The notes under the pieces are model-generated. The model was given only the letters and a program-made list of their open reading frames with translations, had not been told where the DNA came from and ran no database searches. The position numbers and the translations under genes are program-made. Source: Paracoccaceae bacterium (GTDB lineage Bacteria; Pseudomonadota; Alphaproteobacteria; Rhodobacterales; Rhodobacteraceae). Taken from it: a stretch of DNA of 64,000 bases. Positions 25,282 through 35,042 of this stretch are shown one piece after another; positions within the stretch are counted from its first letter, which is position 1, and every line of letters starts with the position of its first letter. The stretch covers positions 46,628 to 110,627 of the forward strand of contig JAFGXY010000055.1 in assembly GCA_016936395.1 (NCBI GenBank). Direction: 5' to 3'.

Positions 25282-26958
25282 ATGCCCCCCGAGGCATTGT
25301 TCCTGAACCCGGGCCGGGACGCGGGCTTTGCGGTTCTGGCCGAACCTGCGCAGTGGTGGCGGCTGCGCAAGCCATCGGTCATCGAAGGCTTTGCCGCATC
25401 CGCCGATGACGGAATGAACGCCGGAATTGACGCAGAGGTCCGGCAGGCCAAACGGCACCGAAGCTTTTCGCAGGTTGTCGAGTTTGCCTGCGTTCCCGTG
25501 CTGTTGACTGCGGCGGAGTTTCGCAAATCCCATGCCTCGGCAGGCGGGAAGTGTCTTTTGAACGGCGCATCGGGCGCCCGTCTGTTGAACCGCTATGCCG
25601 GCGACGGCGATGCGATCCAGCGATATTTTGCAGACTGTCAGGCAGCGAATGCGGGGGTTTCGTTGCCAGTGTCGTCTTTGCCCGAAGGCGTGGATTTCGC
25701 CATCGAGTGTCGCAACACGTTCAACTACTTTCATTTTCTGACTGAAACTCTGGGTCAGCTTTGCGTTCTGGACGGGCTGGGGTTCAAGGGCCGGGTGTTC
25801 ATCCACTTTCCAAACCACGAGTCCAAGACGCGCGGCTTTACCGGGGCCTTTGTTGCGGCCCTGTTCCCGGAATTGGCGGGCCGCGTGGTGTTTGAACGGG
25901 CGCCCAAGTCTTATGACCGGGTGATTTCGGCCTTTGACACGATGCTGACCTATTTCCAGATGCCGCCAGACTGGGCCGGTAGTCTGGATGCGTTGGCGCC
26001 GTCCGATCTGGCTTGGCACGGTCATGCGGTCAGTCGGCTGTCGCGGGCGACACTGGCGATGAACAGTGTCGACTCTGGCCTTTTGGCGCTGCGGGCGCGG
26101 GCGCTGCGGGCGATTGAAGGCCGGGATTTCAGCCATCTGCCAAAGCGGGTATATATTGCCCGCGCGCCCGGGCAGGCGCGCGACCGGCGGATGAAGGGCG
26201 AGGCGGCGCTGGTGGACTTGCTGACAGCCTTTGGTTTTGTCAGCCTCAGCTTTGAATCCCTGACGCCGCTGGAACAGATTGCGCTGATGGCGCGGGCCGA
26301 GATCATGGTGTCACAGCATGGGGCGGGTTTTGCCAACATGCTGTTTGCCAGCCCTGACGCCACGGTGATCGAGATCGGCACCTTGCAGACCGCGCAAATC
26401 CGCTGGGGTGATTTCTGGCCGCTGGCGCATGCATCGGGCTGCCGCTACGTTACCTTCTTTGCCGATCATGATCGCGATGATCCGCTGCGAGAGCCTGACT
26501 TTGCTGTTGAAGGCATTGTGCCCGTGCATCTGACAGATCGCGGCTTGGGCCGGGTGATGGCCTATGTGGCGGCGTTGTGTGACCAAATCCCGCGATTGGC
26601 CCGACCTGCCGATGTGGCCCGCCTTGCCGGGCAGTTGCTGGACAGCGGGCATCTGGACCGGGCCGAGGCGGTTCTGGAAAGACATCGCGACATGCAGCCC
26701 GGCGATGTTGATCTGTGCCTGTTGCAGGCCGATCTGCACAAGAGGCGGCGCGAATTGGGCGGCGAACTGGTTGCCTTGCATGCGGCCTGGCAGGCGGATC
26801 CCTCGCGCTGGCAAACGCTGGTGCAAATGCTGTGGTGCGCGCGCAGCGGCAACAATCTTGAGGTGATGATCTGGGTGATCCGGCTGATGCAGGCCGAGTT
26901 TCCTGACCGGCTGGCTGAATTGGCCAAGGGGCGTGACTGGATGCAGCAGTTGTTGTAG
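25282..26958 (+). CDS. GT61-family (DUF563) glycosyltransferase with TPR-like C-terminus
   Basis: The 558-residue product has the GT61 pattern: FNYFHFLTETLGQL near residue 151, YIARAPGQARDRR near residue 290, and VSQHGAGFANMLFASPDATVIEIG near residue 343, which resembles the family's EHGAxLxNxLF motif. The last 110 residues look like helical TPR-type repeats (LDRAEAVLERHRDMQPGDVDL). No signal peptide or membrane segment is seen, so it is probably cytoplasmic. ATG 25282 is the safest start; GTG 25258 is possible. The sugar donor and acceptor are unknown, and no polysaccharide gene lies next to it. Confidence 0.82.
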   Translation: MPPEALFLNPGRDAGFAVLAEPAQWWRLRKPSVIEGFAASADDGMNAGIDAEVRQAKRHRSFSQVVEFACVPVLLTAAEFRKSHASAGGKCLLNGASGARLLNRYAGDGDAIQRYFADCQAANAGVSLPVSSLPEGVDFAIECRNTFNYFHFLTETLGQLCVLDGLGFKGRVFIHFPNHESKTRGFTGAFVAALFPELAGRVVFERAPKSYDRVISAFDTMLTYFQMPPDWAGSLDALAPSDLAWHGHAVSRLSRATLAMNSVDSGLLALRARALRAIEGRDFSHLPKRVYIARAPGQARDRRMKGEAALVDLLTAFGFVSLSFESLTPLEQIALMARAEIMVSQHGAGFANMLFASPDATVIEIGTLQTAQIRWGDFWPLAHASGCRYVTFFADHDRDDPLREPDFAVEGIVPVHLTDRGLGRVMAYVAALCDQIPRLARPADVARLAGQLLDSGHLDRAEAVLERHRDMQPGDVDLCLLQADLHKRRRELGGELVALHAAWQADPSRWQTLVQMLWCARSGNNLEVMIWVIRLMQAEFPDRLAELAKGRDWMQQLL

Positions 26959-27042
26959 GGGCCGCTGGCTGCCGGAAGATGATTGTGTGGCCTGCATGGC
27001 AAGGCTATGACAGGGCACCCTTAGCTCAGGAACATATGGCCC

Positions 27043-29304
27043 ATGTCCTCGACCACCCGTGTCACGTCCGAAGAGGCGCTTGCCTATCACCTTGAACCGC
27101 GCCCCGGCAAATATGACATCGTGGCCTCGACCCCGATGGCGACCCAGCGCGACCTGAGCCTTGCGTATTCACCGGGCGTGGCCGTGCCGGTGCAGGCGAT
27201 CGCCGACAATCCGGCGCTGGCCTATGACTATACGGTCAAGGGCAACATGGTGGCGGTGATTTCCAACGGGACGGCGATTCTGGGCATGGGCAACCTTGGC
27301 GCTCTGGCCGCCAAGCCGGTGATGGAAGGCAAGGCGGTGCTGTTCAAGCGCTTTGCCGATGTGAACGCGATTGATATCGAGCTGGACACCGAAGACCCCG
27401 ACGAGATCATCAAGGCGGTCAGCCTGATGGGGCCAACCTTTGGCGGCATCAACCTTGAAGACATCAAGGCGCCAGAGTGTTTCATCATCGAACAGCGGCT
27501 GAAGGAAATCATGGATATTCCGGTGTTCCATGATGACCAGCACGGCACGGCGGTGATTTGTGCGGCGGGCCTGATCAACGCGCTGGAACTGTCGGGCAAG
27601 AAGATCGAAGACTGCCGGATTGTGCTGAATGGCGCCGGGGCGGCGGGCATCGCCTGTCTTGAACTGCTTAAGCGCATGGGTGCCAGGCACGACAACTGCC
27701 TGATGTGCGACACCAAGGGCGTGATCTATCAGGGCCGCACCGAGGGCATGAACCAGTGGAAATCGGCCCATGCCGCCAACACGCCCTTGCGCACGCTGGA
27801 CGAGGCGATGATGGGCGCGGATGTGTTTCTGGGCGTGTCGGCCAAGGGCGCTGTGACCCCGGAAATGGTGTCGAGCATGGCGGAAAACCCGGTGATCTTT
27901 GCCATGGCAAACCCGGACCCCGAGATTACGCCCGAAGAGGCCCATGCCGTGCGGCCCGATGCGATTGTGGCCACCGGGCGCAGCGATTACCCCAATCAGG
28001 TGAACAACGTTCTGGGGTTCCCCTATCTGTTCCGGGGGGCGCTGGACATTCACGCCCGCGCCATCAATGACGAGATGAAGATCGCCTGTGCCTGCGCGCT
28101 GGCAGCGCTGGCGCGTGAAGATGTGCCGGACGAGGTGGCGATGGCCTATGGCCGCAAGCTGTCTTTTGGCCGCGACTATATCATCCCCACCCCGTTTGAC
28201 CCGCGGCTGATCCATGTGATCCCGCCCGCCGTGGCCAAGGCCGGGATGGATACCGGTGTGGCGCGGCGGCCGATCATCGACCTGAAAGCCTATGAGCAAA
28301 GTCTGAAAAGCCGGATGGACCCCACCGCCAGCATCCTGCAAGGCGTGCATGCGCGGGCCAAACAGGCGCAGGCCCGGATGATCTTTGCCGAGGGCGATGA
28401 CCCGCGCGTCCTGCGCGCCGCCGTGGCCTATCAGCGCGCCGGTCTGGGTCGTGCGCTTGTGGTGGGCCGTGAGGCAGACGTGCGCGAAAAGCTGGATGCC
28501 GTGGGTCTGGGCGATGCCGTGCGCGAGCTGGAGGTGGTGAACGCTGCCAATTCGCGCCACCTTGATACCTATCAGGATTTTCTCTATTCGCGGCTGCAAC
28601 GCCAGGGTCAGGACCGCCAGGATATTCACCGGCTGGCCGCGCGCGACCGTCACGTATTTTCGGCCCTGATGCTGCAACACGGGCATGGCGATGGGCTGGT
28701 GACCGGCGTCACCCGAAAATCGGCGCATGTGCTGAGCCTGATCAACAATGTGTTCGACGCCAAGGCCTCTGACGGGGCCGTGGGGGTGACGGCGCTGCTG
28801 CACAAGGGCCGGATCGTGCTGATCTCGGATACGCTGGTGCAGGAATGGCCCGAACCCGAGGATCTGGCGACCATCGCCATCCGGTCCGCCGGGGTGGCGC
28901 GGTCCCTGGGGCTGGAGCCGCGGGTGGCCTTCGTGTCGTTTTCCACCTTTGGCTACCCGGTCAGCGAACGCGCGACCAAGATGCACGACGCGCCAAAGGT
29001 GCTGGACCGGATCGGGGTTGATTTCGAATACGAAGGCGAAATGACCGTCGATGTGGCGCTGAACCCTGATCAGATGAAGAACTACCCGTTCTGCCGCCTG
29101 ACCGGGCCTGCCAATATTCTGGTCGTGCCGGCGCGCCATTCGGCCAGCATCTCGGTCAAGCTGATGCAGGAAATGGCCGGGGCCACAGTGATCGGGCCGA
29201 TCCTGACCGGCGTGAAAAAGCCGATCCAGATCTGTTCGACCAATTCGACGGTGAACGACATCCTGAACATGGCGGTGATGGCCGCCTGCAAGATCGGGCA
29301 GTAA
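27043..29304 (+). CDS. maeB: NADP-dependent malic enzyme MaeB (malic enzyme fused to a phosphotransacetylase-like domain)
   Basis: This 753-residue protein has two parts. Residues 1-430 form the malic enzyme, with SPGVAVPVQAI, FNDDQHGTAV-like HDDQHGTAVICAAG, the NADP-binding NGAGAAGIAC and AMANPDPEITPEEA. Residues 440-753 match the phosphotransacetylase family (FAEGDDPRVLRAA, GLVTGVTRKSA) but such domains in MaeB are regulatory, sensing acetyl-CoA, not catalytic. The enzyme turns malate into pyruvate with NADPH. ATG 27043 has an AGGA sequence upstream. A shared stem-loop lies between its stop and the convergent msrA. Confidence 0.95.
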   Translation: MSSTTRVTSEEALAYHLEPRPGKYDIVASTPMATQRDLSLAYSPGVAVPVQAIADNPALAYDYTVKGNMVAVISNGTAILGMGNLGALAAKPVMEGKAVLFKRFADVNAIDIELDTEDPDEIIKAVSLMGPTFGGINLEDIKAPECFIIEQRLKEIMDIPVFHDDQHGTAVICAAGLINALELSGKKIEDCRIVLNGAGAAGIACLELLKRMGARHDNCLMCDTKGVIYQGRTEGMNQWKSAHAANTPLRTLDEAMMGADVFLGVSAKGAVTPEMVSSMAENPVIFAMANPDPEITPEEAHAVRPDAIVATGRSDYPNQVNNVLGFPYLFRGALDIHARAINDEMKIACACALAALAREDVPDEVAMAYGRKLSFGRDYIIPTPFDPRLIHVIPPAVAKAGMDTGVARRPIIDLKAYEQSLKSRMDPTASILQGVHARAKQAQARMIFAEGDDPRVLRAAVAYQRAGLGRALVVGREADVREKLDAVGLGDAVRELEVVNAANSRHLDTYQDFLYSRLQRQGQDRQDIHRLAARDRHVFSALMLQHGHGDGLVTGVTRKSAHVLSLINNVFDAKASDGAVGVTALLHKGRIVLISDTLVQEWPEPEDLATIAIRSAGVARSLGLEPRVAFVSFSTFGYPVSERATKMHDAPKVLDRIGVDFEYEGEMTVDVALNPDQMKNYPFCRLTGPANILVVPARHSASISVKLMQEMAGATVIGPILTGVKKPIQICSTNSTVNDILNMAVMAACKIGQ

Positions 29305-29311
29305 ACCGAAC

Positions 29312-29335
29312 GGCCCGCCGGTCTGGCGGGCCTTT
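29312..29335. terminator. Bidirectional-type stem-loop between maeB and msrA
   Basis: GGCCCGCC (29312-29319) and GGCGGGCC (29325-29332) form a perfect 8-bp stem with a 5-base loop, followed by TTT on the plus strand. It lies between two convergent genes, starting eight bases after the maeB stop. Confidence 0.75.
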
Positions 29336-29337
29336 GG

Positions 29338-29970
29338 TCATTTGGCGAACGCGGCCTCGGCCCCCCAGACCTGTTTCACGCGCCGGTCGCGACCGCAGGC
29401 GTCGCGATAGAATGTATAGGCGTTCTTCTTCTGCTTCGGTCCGGCCCGGGTCAGGATGATCTCGCTGCTCTTGTAATAATCCTGATGGTAGTCTTCGGCC
29501 TTCCAGAAGGTGCGGGCCGGCAGCACAGGGGTCACGATCTTTTGGCCCAAGGCCTTGCTTGCCTCGGCCACTGCCGCCTCGGCTGCCTGCTTTTGCGCGG
29601 CGGTCGAGACGAAAATGGCGGTCCGATAGGCCGAACCCCGGTCACAGAACTGCCCGCCGGCATCGGTCACGTCGATGGATCGCAGAAACTTGGCGATCAG
29701 ATCGCCGTAGCTGATCCTGGCATTGTCAAAGCTGATCTCGACCGCCTCGTAATGCCCCTCATGGTTCTGATAGGTCGGGTTCTGCCTTTCTCCGCCGGTA
29801 TAGCCCGATACCACCGAGGTCACCCCCGGCACCTTTTCAAAATCCGACTCGACGCACCAGAAACAACCACCCGCGACAATGGCCTTTTCCGGGGCGGCCT
29901 GGCTGGCGGTTGCCCCCGTCATCAGCATCAAGATGGCCAGCGCTGCAGCCAATGAACCTGTCCGTTTCAT
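29338..29970 (-). CDS. msrA: Peptide-methionine (S)-S-oxide reductase MsrA, exported form
   Basis: This 210-residue enzyme repairs oxidised methionine. The catalytic GGCFWC motif has Cys36 and Cys39, followed by the family blocks GYTGGERQNPTYQNHEGHYEAVEI (around residues 56-79) and YHQDYY. The first 25 residues (MKRTGSLAAALAILMLMTGA and ASQA) form a signal peptide, so it acts in the periplasm. ATG 29970 has an AGGAGGG site; the longer open frame is not used. The CFWC pair differs from the plain GCFW of many cytoplasmic forms. It is divergent from the aminotransferase gene. Confidence 0.93.
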   Translation of the reverse strand: MKRTGSLAAALAILMLMTGATASQAAPEKAIVAGGCFWCVESDFEKVPGVTSVVSGYTGGERQNPTYQNHEGHYEAVEISFDNARISYGDLIAKFLRSIDVTDAGGQFCDRGSAYRTAIFVSTAAQKQAAEAAVAEASKALGQKIVTPVLPARTFWKAEDYHQDYYKSSEIILTRAGPKQKKNAYTFYRDACGRDRRVKQVWGAEAAFAK

Positions 29971-30115
29971 CGCAACCCTCCTTGCGTTCGCTGCCACAGA
30001 CCACCGCGCTGTGACCTTCGTCCACTCACCCTGCCGTGAGGTCACGCAACGGTGAAGCCGCCCCTTCCCCTTCGCGCGCCATCGCCCTAGCGTGACAGCA
30101 AAACGGGGGGCTGAA

Positions 30116-31015
30116 ATGACCAACGCTGTTACCACCCATCAGGCCGAAGACGATGCGCGTAACGCGCATATCCTGATCTGGGTGAATGGCGCGCTCAAAC
30201 CCAGACGCGAGGCGCTGGTGTCGGTCTACGACTCCGGTTTCATGCTGGGCGATGGCGCGTGGGAGGGCTTGCGTCTCTACAATGGCCGCTGGAGTTTTCT
30301 CGATGACCATCTGGACCGGTTGTTCGAGGCGGCAAAAGCAATCGATCTTGATATCGGCATGACCCGCGCGCAGCTTGCCTGCGCCTTGTCTGACACCCAG
30401 GCCGCCAACGGGATGCAGACCGATGCCCATGCCCGGCTGATGGTAACGCGCGGGGTCAAGACCCGACCTTTCCAGCACCCCGGACTGTCGCAGCAGGGGC
30501 CGACAGTGGTGATCATCATGGAACATTCGCGCCCGCACCTGCCGCGTCCGATCCGGCTTGCCACCGTGCCGCATCTGCGCGGCCTGCCAATGACGCAAGA
30601 CCCCAAGCTGAACAGCCATTCCAAGCTGAACTGCATCCTGGCCTGCATCGCCGCCGAAAAGGCCGGCGCGGATGAGGCGCTGATGCTGGATGTGCATGGC
30701 TTTGTGAACACCACCAACGCCTGCAACTTCTTCATCGTGAAAAAGGGTCAGGTCTGGACCAGCACCGGCGACTATTGCCTGAACGGCATCACCCGCCAAA
30801 AGGTCATAGACCTGTGCCGCGCCAACGGCATTCCGGTATTCGAGCGCAATTTCAGCCTTGTCGATACCTATTCGGCGGATGAGGCTTTCCTGACCGGCAC
30901 CTTCGGCGCGCAGACCCCGGTTGGCATGATTGATGGCCGCACCATCGGCAGCGGTCAGATCGGGCCGATGACAGAACGGATCCGCGGCCTTTACAGGGCA
31001 CTCGTCGGCGCCTGA
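30116..31015 (+). CDS. Class IV PLP aminotransferase (D-amino acid or branched-chain type)
   Basis: This 299-residue protein belongs to fold-type IV PLP enzymes. Visible marks are VYDSGFMLGDGAWEGLRLYNG, here within residues 35-55, the PLP lysine in SKLNCILA near residue 174, and FVNTTNACNFFIV near residue 201. Family members include D-alanine aminotransferase, BCAT and aminodeoxychorismate lyase; the sequence alone does not decide. The open frame starts 24 bases earlier, but ATG 30116 has a GGGGGG stretch upstream. The sulfotransferase-like gene follows after 80 bases, a pairing that recurs as a fusion in plants. Confidence 0.87.
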   Translation: MTNAVTTHQAEDDARNAHILIWVNGALKPRREALVSVYDSGFMLGDGAWEGLRLYNGRWSFLDDHLDRLFEAAKAIDLDIGMTRAQLACALSDTQAANGMQTDAHARLMVTRGVKTRPFQHPGLSQQGPTVVIIMEHSRPHLPRPIRLATVPHLRGLPMTQDPKLNSHSKLNCILACIAAEKAGADEALMLDVHGFVNTTNACNFFIVKKGQVWTSTGDYCLNGITRQKVIDLCRANGIPVFERNFSLVDTYSADEAFLTGTFGAQTPVGMIDGRTIGSGQIGPMTERIRGLYRALVGA

Positions 31016-31046
31016 TTTCCTCTTGGTGAAAATACCCCACGGGGGT

Positions 31047-31067
31047 TTGGGGGTGTGAAACCCCCAA
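31047..31067. repeat. Palindromic GC-rich element in the aminotransferase-sulfotransferase gap
   Basis: TTGGGGGT and ACCCCCAA form a perfect 8-bp inverted repeat around GTGAA, preceded by CCCCACGGGGG. Elements of this look are scattered in Rhodobacteraceae intergenic regions, which suggests a dispersed repeat family. It could act as a transcript-end or attenuation structure. Confidence 0.55.
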
Positions 31068-31095
31068 TCCGACAGCAGCAAAAAGGTAAAGGCCC

Positions 31096-31812
31096 ATGAA
31101 AATTGCGATGTGGTCCGGCCCACGCAATCTCTCGACCGCCCTGATGTATGCCTTTGCCGCCCGCGGCGATAGCGCGGTGTGGGACGAGCCGTTTTATGCA
31201 GCCTACCTGCGCGAAACGGGCATCGACCACCCGATGCGCGATGATATCATCACCGCGGATCAGGCGGATGCGGATGAGGTTGCCGCCGCCTGCATTGGGC
31301 CGATTCCGCAAGGTCAGAGCCTGTTTTACCAAAAGCACATGACCCTGCACATGGTGCCCGCATTTGACCGGGGCTTCATGCGGCACCTGACCAACGTCTT
31401 CCTGATCCGCCATCCGGCGCGGGTGGTGGCCTCTTACGCCCGCAAGCGTGAAGGGCCGACGCTGATGGATATCGGCTTTGTGCAGCAGGCGGAGTTGTTC
31501 GATCAGGTGGCGGGGTGGACCGGCTCTGCGCCGCTGGTGATCGACAGCGCCGATATCCGCGCCGATCCGCGGGCGGCGCTGACGCGGCTGTGCGCGGCGC
31601 TGGGAATCGGGTTTACCGAAGCCATGCTGCACTGGCCCATCGGCCCAAAACCGTTTGACGGCGTCTGGGCGCCGCATTGGTATGGCGCGGTGCACCGGTC
31701 CGGTGGGTTTGAAGAGCCCGAGGGAGAATTGCCGAATTTGGCGGATTCGTATCAGTGGATCGTTGATCAGGCGCTGCCGTTTTATGAGCGATTGCAGCGG
31801 TTTGCTCTCTGA
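31096..31812 (+). CDS. Sulfotransferase-like P-loop protein paired with the class IV aminotransferase
   Basis: The 238-residue product opens with MKIAMWSGPRNLSTALMYAF, a P-loop-like stretch in the position of the PAPS 5'-phosphosulfate loop of sulfotransferases. FLIRHPARVVASYARK near residue 112 matches their 3'-phosphate-binding segment. Proteins of this type are often annotated as sulfotransferase family or HAD-like without known function. The fixed neighbourhood with a class IV aminotransferase suggests a joint role in amino-acid metabolism, but no substrate can be named. Two GC-rich palindromes separate it from argG. Confidence 0.7.
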   Translation: MKIAMWSGPRNLSTALMYAFAARGDSAVWDEPFYAAYLRETGIDHPMRDDIITADQADADEVAAACIGPIPQGQSLFYQKHMTLHMVPAFDRGFMRHLTNVFLIRHPARVVASYARKREGPTLMDIGFVQQAELFDQVAGWTGSAPLVIDSADIRADPRAALTRLCAALGIGFTEAMLHWPIGPKPFDGVWAPHWYGAVHRSGGFEEPEGELPNLADSYQWIVDQALPFYERLQRFAL

Positions 31813-31834
31813 GGCGGTTCGCCCCCCACCCCAT

Positions 31835-31924
31835 CCCTCCCCCACGAAGGGGGGAGGGAGGTACCATCAGCCCGCAGTGCCGAGGGTGGCCATCCGCGCC
31901 TCCCCTCCCCCTTGTGGGGAGGGG
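31835..31924. repeat. Pair of GC-rich palindromes between convergent genes
   Basis: Two stem-loops lie in the 133-base gap. The first is CCCTCCCCC (31835-31843) with GGGGGAGGG (31850-31858). The second is CCCCTCCCC (31902-31910) with GGGGAGGGG (31916-31924). They resemble each other and look like two copies of a mobile palindromic unit. They could terminate both convergent transcripts. Confidence 0.65.
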
Positions 31925-31945
31925 CTGGGGCTGGGGGCGTTTCGA

Positions 31946-33178
31946 TCAGCCCTTCGCCGCCACCCGTGCATTCCTCGTGGCGATCAGTTTCAGGCGCAGG
32001 GCGTTCAGCCGGATGAAACCGGCGGCGTCTTTCTGGTCGTAAGCGCCGGCGTCTTCCTCAAAGGTCACGTGCTTTTCGGAATAAAGCGTGTGATCCGACC
32101 AGCGCGCCACGGTGCGGGCCATGCCCTTGTACAGCTTCACGCGGACGGTGCCGGTGACGTGTTCCTGCGTCTTGTCGATCAGGGCTTGCAGCGCCTCGCG
32201 TTCGGGGCTGAACCAAAAGCCGTTGTAGATCAGTTCCGCATAGCGCGGCATGATGCTGTCTTTCAGGTGGCCTGCGCCGCTGTCCAGCGTGATCTGTTCG
32301 ATGCCGCGATGCGCCTCGAGCAGAATGGTGCCGCCGGGGGTTTCATAGGCGCCGCGCGACTTCATGCCGACAAAGCGGTTTTCCACCAGATCGAGGCGGC
32401 CGACGCCATGCTTGCCGCCAAGCTCGTTCAGCTTGGTCAGGATGGTTGCGGGCGACATGGCCTGCCCGTTGATGGCTGTGGCATCGCCGCGCTCAAAGGT
32501 GATTTCCACCATTTCCGGCGTATCGGGCGCGGCCTCGGGGTCAACTGTGCGCTGCCAGACGTAAGCGGGCGGCTCATCACCCGGGTTTTCCAGCACCTTA
32601 CCTTCGGAGGAGGTGTGCAGCAGGTTGGCATCGACGCTGAACGGCGCTTCGCCGCGCTTGTCTTTCGCAATCGGGATCTGGTTCGCTACGGCAAACTCCA
32701 GCAGTTTGGTGCGGCTGGTCAGATCCCATTCGCGCCAGGGGGCGATGACCTTGATCGACGGGTCCAGCGCGTAGGCGGAAAGTTCAAACCGGACCTGATC
32801 ATTGCCCTTGCCGGTTGCACCATGGGCGACTGCATCGGCGCCGGTTTCATGGGCGATGCGCACCAGATGCTGGCTGATCAGCGGGCGGGCAATCGAGGTG
32901 CCCAGAAGATAAAGCCCCTCATACAGCGCATTGGCGCGGAACATCGGGAAGACGAAGTCGCGCACAAACTCTTCGCGCACGTCAACGATGTGGATGTTTT
33001 CCGGCTTGATGCCCAGCAGGATCGCCTTTTCGCGGGCGGGGTCCAACTCTTCGCCCTGCCCCAGATCGGCGGTGAAGGTCACGACCTCGCACCCGTATTC
33101 GGTTTGCAGCCATTTCAGGATGATCGAGGTATCAAGCCCGCCGGAGTAGGCGAGGACGACTTTCTTTGGGTTGGACAT
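31946..33178 (-). CDS. argG: Argininosuccinate synthase
   Basis: This 410-residue enzyme joins citrulline and aspartate with ATP in arginine synthesis. The N-type ATP pyrophosphatase motif AYSGGLDTS lies at residues 10-18, and [11 protein letters not shown] near residue 120 is the second family signature. The end ([21 protein letters not shown]) is normal. ATG 33178 has a GGGAG sequence upstream; the open frame extends 68 codons further without support. It is divergent from ilvA, leaving 124 bases for two promoters. Confidence 0.97.
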   Translation of the reverse strand: MSNPKKVVLAYSGGLDTSIILKWLQTEYGCEVVTFTADLGQGEELDPAREKAILLGIKPENIHIVDVREEFVRDFVFPMFRANALYEGLYLLGTSIARPLISQHLVRIAHETGADAVAHGATGKGNDQVRFELSAYALDPSIKVIAPWREWDLTSRTKLLEFAVANQIPIAKDKRGEAPFSVDANLLHTSSEGKVLENPGDEPPAYVWQRTVDPEAAPDTPEMVEITFERGDATAINGQAMSPATILTKLNELGGKHGVGRLDLVENRFVGMKSRGAYETPGGTILLEAHRGIEQITLDSGAGHLKDSIMPRYAELIYNGFWFSPEREALQALIDKTQEHVTGTVRVKLYKGMARTVARWSDHTLYSEKHVTFEEDAGAYDQKDAAGFIRLNALRLKLIATRNARVAAKG

Positions 33179-33302
33179 CGGAACGCTCCCTTTGGGATTT
33201 GCGCGGGGATAAGGCGAAACGCGGCAAAGGGCAAGAATCACGGAGTATCGGTTACAATTCGTCACGCTTGCCAAAGCCGGGGCGGTGCGGCATGCCAAGG
33301 GC

Positions 33303-34550
33303 ATGACCGATTTCGCCACAGACGCCCGCCTAGCCACAGACGCCTTGCGCGATCTGTTTGACCCCACGCCCTTGCAGCGCAATGACCATCTGTCGCAGCG
33401 GTATGGCGCGGAAATCTGGCTGAAGCGCGAGGATTTGTCGCCGGTGCGGTCCTACAAGCTGCGCGGCGCGTTCACGGCCATGCGGAAGGTGCGGGCCCAG
33501 CAACCGGGCCAAGGCCAGTTTGTCTGTGCCAGTGCAGGCAACCATGCGCAGGGTGTGGCCTTTGCCTGCCGGCATTTCGGGGTGCAGGGCACGATCTTCA
33601 TGCCGGTGACCACGCCGCAGCAGAAAATAGATAAAACCCGCATCTTCGGCGCGGGATGCGTGCAGATTGAACTGACCGGAGACTATTTCGACCAGACGCT
33701 TGCCGCAGCCAAGGCGTTTTGCGCCGATCAGGGCGCGCATTTCCTGTCGCCCTTTGATGATGATGACGTGATTCTGGGCCAGGCCTCGGTCGGGGTGGAG
33801 ATTCTGGATCAGTTGGGGGCCGACCCTGATCTGGTGATCTTGCCGGTGGGCGGCGGTGGCCTGTCTTCGGGCGTGACCAGCTATTTCCGGGCGGTTGCGC
33901 CGGATGTGGCGTTTCGCTTTGTCGAGCCGCTGGGCGGGGCATCGCTTACCGCGGCGCTGGCGGCGGGCGGGCCAAAGACGCTGGCCGAGGTGAACAGCTT
34001 TGTCGATGGCGCGGCGGTGGCGCGGTTGGGCGACAAGACCTATCAGCGGCTGGGCTGGATTGACCCGGCGCATGTGCTTCTGGCGCCCGAGGACAGGATC
34101 TGCATCACGATGCTGGAGATGCTGAATGTCGAAGGTATCGTGCTGGAGCCGGCGGGGGCGCTGGCGGTGGATGTGCTGCCGGAACTGGCCGAAGTCATTC
34201 GCGGCAAGACGGTGGTTTGCGTCACCTCGGGCGGGAACTTTGATTTCGAACGCTTGCCCGAGGTGAAGGAACGCGCGCAGCGCTTTGGCGGCTTGAAGAA
34301 ATATTTCATCCTGCGGATGCCACAACGCCCGGGTGCCCTGCGTGAGTTTCTGGAAATGCTGGGGCCAGAGGATGACATCGCCCGCTTTGAATATCTGAAA
34401 AAATCGGCGCGCAATTTCGGTTCGGTGCTGATTGGCATCGAGACCAAATCACCGCATAATTTTGTGCGGCTGTTCACCCGGCTGGATCAGGCGGCATTTC
34501 CCTATCGTGACATCACCAATGACGGGATCTTGTCCGAGTTTCTGATTTAG
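33303..34550 (+). CDS. ilvA: Threonine ammonia-lyase (threonine dehydratase), biosynthetic
   Basis: This 415-residue PLP enzyme turns threonine into 2-oxobutanoate for isoleucine. The PLP lysine is Lys52 in RSYKLRGA, the phosphate loop is VGGGGLSSG near residue 180, and the last 90 residues form a single ACT-like regulatory domain ([16 protein letters not shown]). This is the shorter IlvA form found in many alphaproteobacteria. ATG 33303 is used; GTG 33285 is an alternative. The 3' end overlaps the convergent HPt gene by four bases. Confidence 0.93.
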   Translation: MTDFATDARLATDALRDLFDPTPLQRNDHLSQRYGAEIWLKREDLSPVRSYKLRGAFTAMRKVRAQQPGQGQFVCASAGNHAQGVAFACRHFGVQGTIFMPVTTPQQKIDKTRIFGAGCVQIELTGDYFDQTLAAAKAFCADQGAHFLSPFDDDDVILGQASVGVEILDQLGADPDLVILPVGGGGLSSGVTSYFRAVAPDVAFRFVEPLGGASLTAALAAGGPKTLAEVNSFVDGAAVARLGDKTYQRLGWIDPAHVLLAPEDRICITMLEMLNVEGIVLEPAGALAVDVLPELAEVIRGKTVVCVTSGGNFDFERLPEVKERAQRFGGLKKYFILRMPQRPGALREFLEMLGPEDDIARFEYLKKSARNFGSVLIGIETKSPHNFVRLFTRLDQAAFPYRDITNDGILSEFLI

Positions 34551-34876
34551 GCGGCGACAACGGTCTTTATCCCGCCAAGAAAGCTTTGGCGTGACCTTTG
34601 GTAGGTGGCGACGATGTGATGAAGGTCAATGTCGCTGTGGCCAGAGGCGGCGCTGCGCTCACCCGCCTGACAGATGTTTGCCAGATCGGCAAAGCCAAGG
34701 TTCAACGCGCTGCCCTTGAGAAAATGAAGATCGCGCTCAATCGCGCGGGCATCGGTCAGCGTCGGGATGCGGCTGACCACCGTATCCGCCTCGTCCAGAA
34801 ACAGGCTGACAACCTCGTCAAAGTCATCGGGCCCGATTTCTGAGCAAAGGTCATGCATACGTTCCCAATCAATCAT
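34547..34876 (-). CDS. HPt-domain phosphotransfer protein
   Basis: This 109-residue stand-alone protein is one Hpt four-helix bundle. The phosphorylatable histidine is His51 in LHFLKGSALNLGF, with the usual Lys and Gly nearby. It should relay phosphate between a hybrid kinase and a response regulator. It is divergent from the receiver-phosphatase gene at 35043, the obvious partner. ATG 34876 is preferred to the TTG just before it. No histidine kinase is in the window. Confidence 0.9.
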   Translation of the reverse strand: MIDWERMHDLCSEIGPDDFDEVVSLFLDEADTVVSRIPTLTDARAIERDLHFLKGSALNLGFADLANICQAGERSAASGHSDIDLHHIVATYQRSRQSFLGGIKTVVAA

Positions 34877-35042
34877 CAAACCACCTATGGACCACCCATG
34901 TCAGTGAATGATCACGGAGGTCGCTTAACGCTGCGTCACCAGACAGTGGCGCAACAGGGGCAAACCTGCTCATTTTTACAATTCACGGAGGCTTAATATC
35001 CTTGGCCGCATGTCTTTTGCCAGACAAGGGGGCGGCGCAGGG

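Noticed and set aside
34877..35042. tRNA or small RNA gene in the HPt/response-regulator gap
   Set aside because: No cloverleaf or TTCGA arm could be folded by eye and no terminator is present.
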